Origin: Mucilaginibacter sp.
Lineage (GTDB): Bacteria; Bacteroidota; Bacteroidia; Sphingobacteriales; Sphingobacteriaceae
Direction: 5' to 3'
NCBI GenBank assembly: GCA_028288285.1
Contig: JAQBNZ010000158.1
Coordinates: 1-41,378 of the forward strand
Length of the DNA: 41,378 nucleotides
How positions within the stretch are numbered: the first letter of the stretch is position 1; the number at the start of each line of letters is the position of its first letter. Below the pieces are notes generated by a model. It was not told the DNA's origin, did not search any database, and was given only the letters and a program-made list of their open reading frames with translations. Shown here one piece after another: positions 41,086 through 41,378 of this stretch. The position numbers and the translations under genes are program-made.

Positions 41086-41099
41086 GCACCTCGCCGCGT

Positions 41100-41270
41100 C
41101 AATTGTGAGTCACAAAGCAATCCCCTACATGCATGTCATTTCGAATGAGCGGCGTAGGGTTGTGTTGTGGGGCGAAGAGAAATCTTCTATGGCATACAAA
41201 GTCTTTAAGCGGAGTTCATTACCTATCCCTTGTAGAAGATTTCTCCTCGTACCTCCTTTAGGTTTGTGAG
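41100..41270. repeat. Intergenic repeat with 13-bp inverted arms
   Basis: GAGAAATCTTCTA (41177-41189) is complementary to TAGAAGATTTCTC (41233-41245). The flanking text (GCATGTCATTTCGAATGAGC near 41131) echoes that at 4583-4600, suggesting copies of one dispersed intergenic family. Confidence 0.5.
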
Positions 41271-41293
41271 GACAAATACTCACATATTATTAT

Positions 41294-41378
41294 TTATTGT
41301 TGAAGCTTTCTTTTTGCTTCTTTTTCTTTGTTAATAACTGTGATTTTTGTGGAAAAGGTTAACACTGACAGAGGCGAC
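41294..41378 (-). CDS. 3' end of an unidentified gene (partial)
   Basis: An open minus-strand frame enters from the right edge and ends at 41294: SPLSVLTFSTKITVINKEKE, then AKRKLQQ and stop. The basic tail looks protein-like, but 27 residues are too few to assign a function. Confidence 0.4.
   Translation of the reverse strand, partial: SPLSVLTFSTKITVINKEKEAKRKLQQ

Overview
The window looks like chromosomal DNA of a Bacteroidota bacterium, most likely a Sphingobacteriaceae member (Mucilaginibacter/Pedobacter-like). The reasons are the GroEL tail, the gene families (MG2/TonB-plug proteins, DUF6600, CBM9-like secreted proteins, one-chain serine ammonia-lyase), the lack of Shine-Dalgarno sequences and the repeated TAnnTTTG promoter motif. 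The lineage call is inference from gene content; no 16S or full marker gene is present.

Core, left (1-15518): 3' end of groEL, an MscS channel, L-serine ammonia-lyase, a Tat-exported acetamidase/formamidase-like protein, an SGNH hydrolase with a disrupted signal peptide, lipB and a 4'-phosphopantetheinyl transferase (minus-strand operon), a frameshifted small lipoprotein, dcd, a large MG2/TonB-plug surface protein, a glycine-rich CBM9-like protein, clpS, two stand-alone response regulators, two small exported proteins and a decayed ArsR regulator.

Integrated element (about 15519-36467, 20.9 kb): a 58-bp perfect direct repeat, identical to the 3' part of tRNA-Val(TAC), lies at both ends. The right copy is inside an intact tRNA gene that keeps its chromosomal promoter and gains an element-borne terminator; the left copy is followed by a tyrosine integrase. 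The cargo is AT-rich and defence-like: a three-gene operon of unknown families, one with a PD-(D/E)XK motif (17178-19843); an AIPR protein; a serine recombinase; a small operon encoding a membrane protein, divergent from an XRE regulator with a palindromic operator between them; and a type I restriction-modification operon with a PD-(D/E)XK gene between hsdM and hsdS. Diverged 58-bp palindromic repeats lie at both sides of the restriction operon. The right end carries a protein with an N-terminal winged-helix-like part and a family-A-polymerase-like palm, then a non-coding stretch of nested inverted repeats and G-runs that could be an origin. Several remnants (XRE fragment, frameshifted paralogue) show turnover inside the element.

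Core, right (36489-41378): two small hypothetical genes, a region with an orphan terminator that may mark a small RNA, a DUF6600 protein with a very long Gln/Arg repeat tail, an isopenicillin-N-synthase-like 2-oxoglutarate/Fe(II) oxygenase, an intergenic repeat and the 3' end of another gene.

The best candidates for something undescribed are the 17178-19843 operon, the polymerase-like protein with its flanking structured DNA, and the palindromic repeats around the restriction locus.
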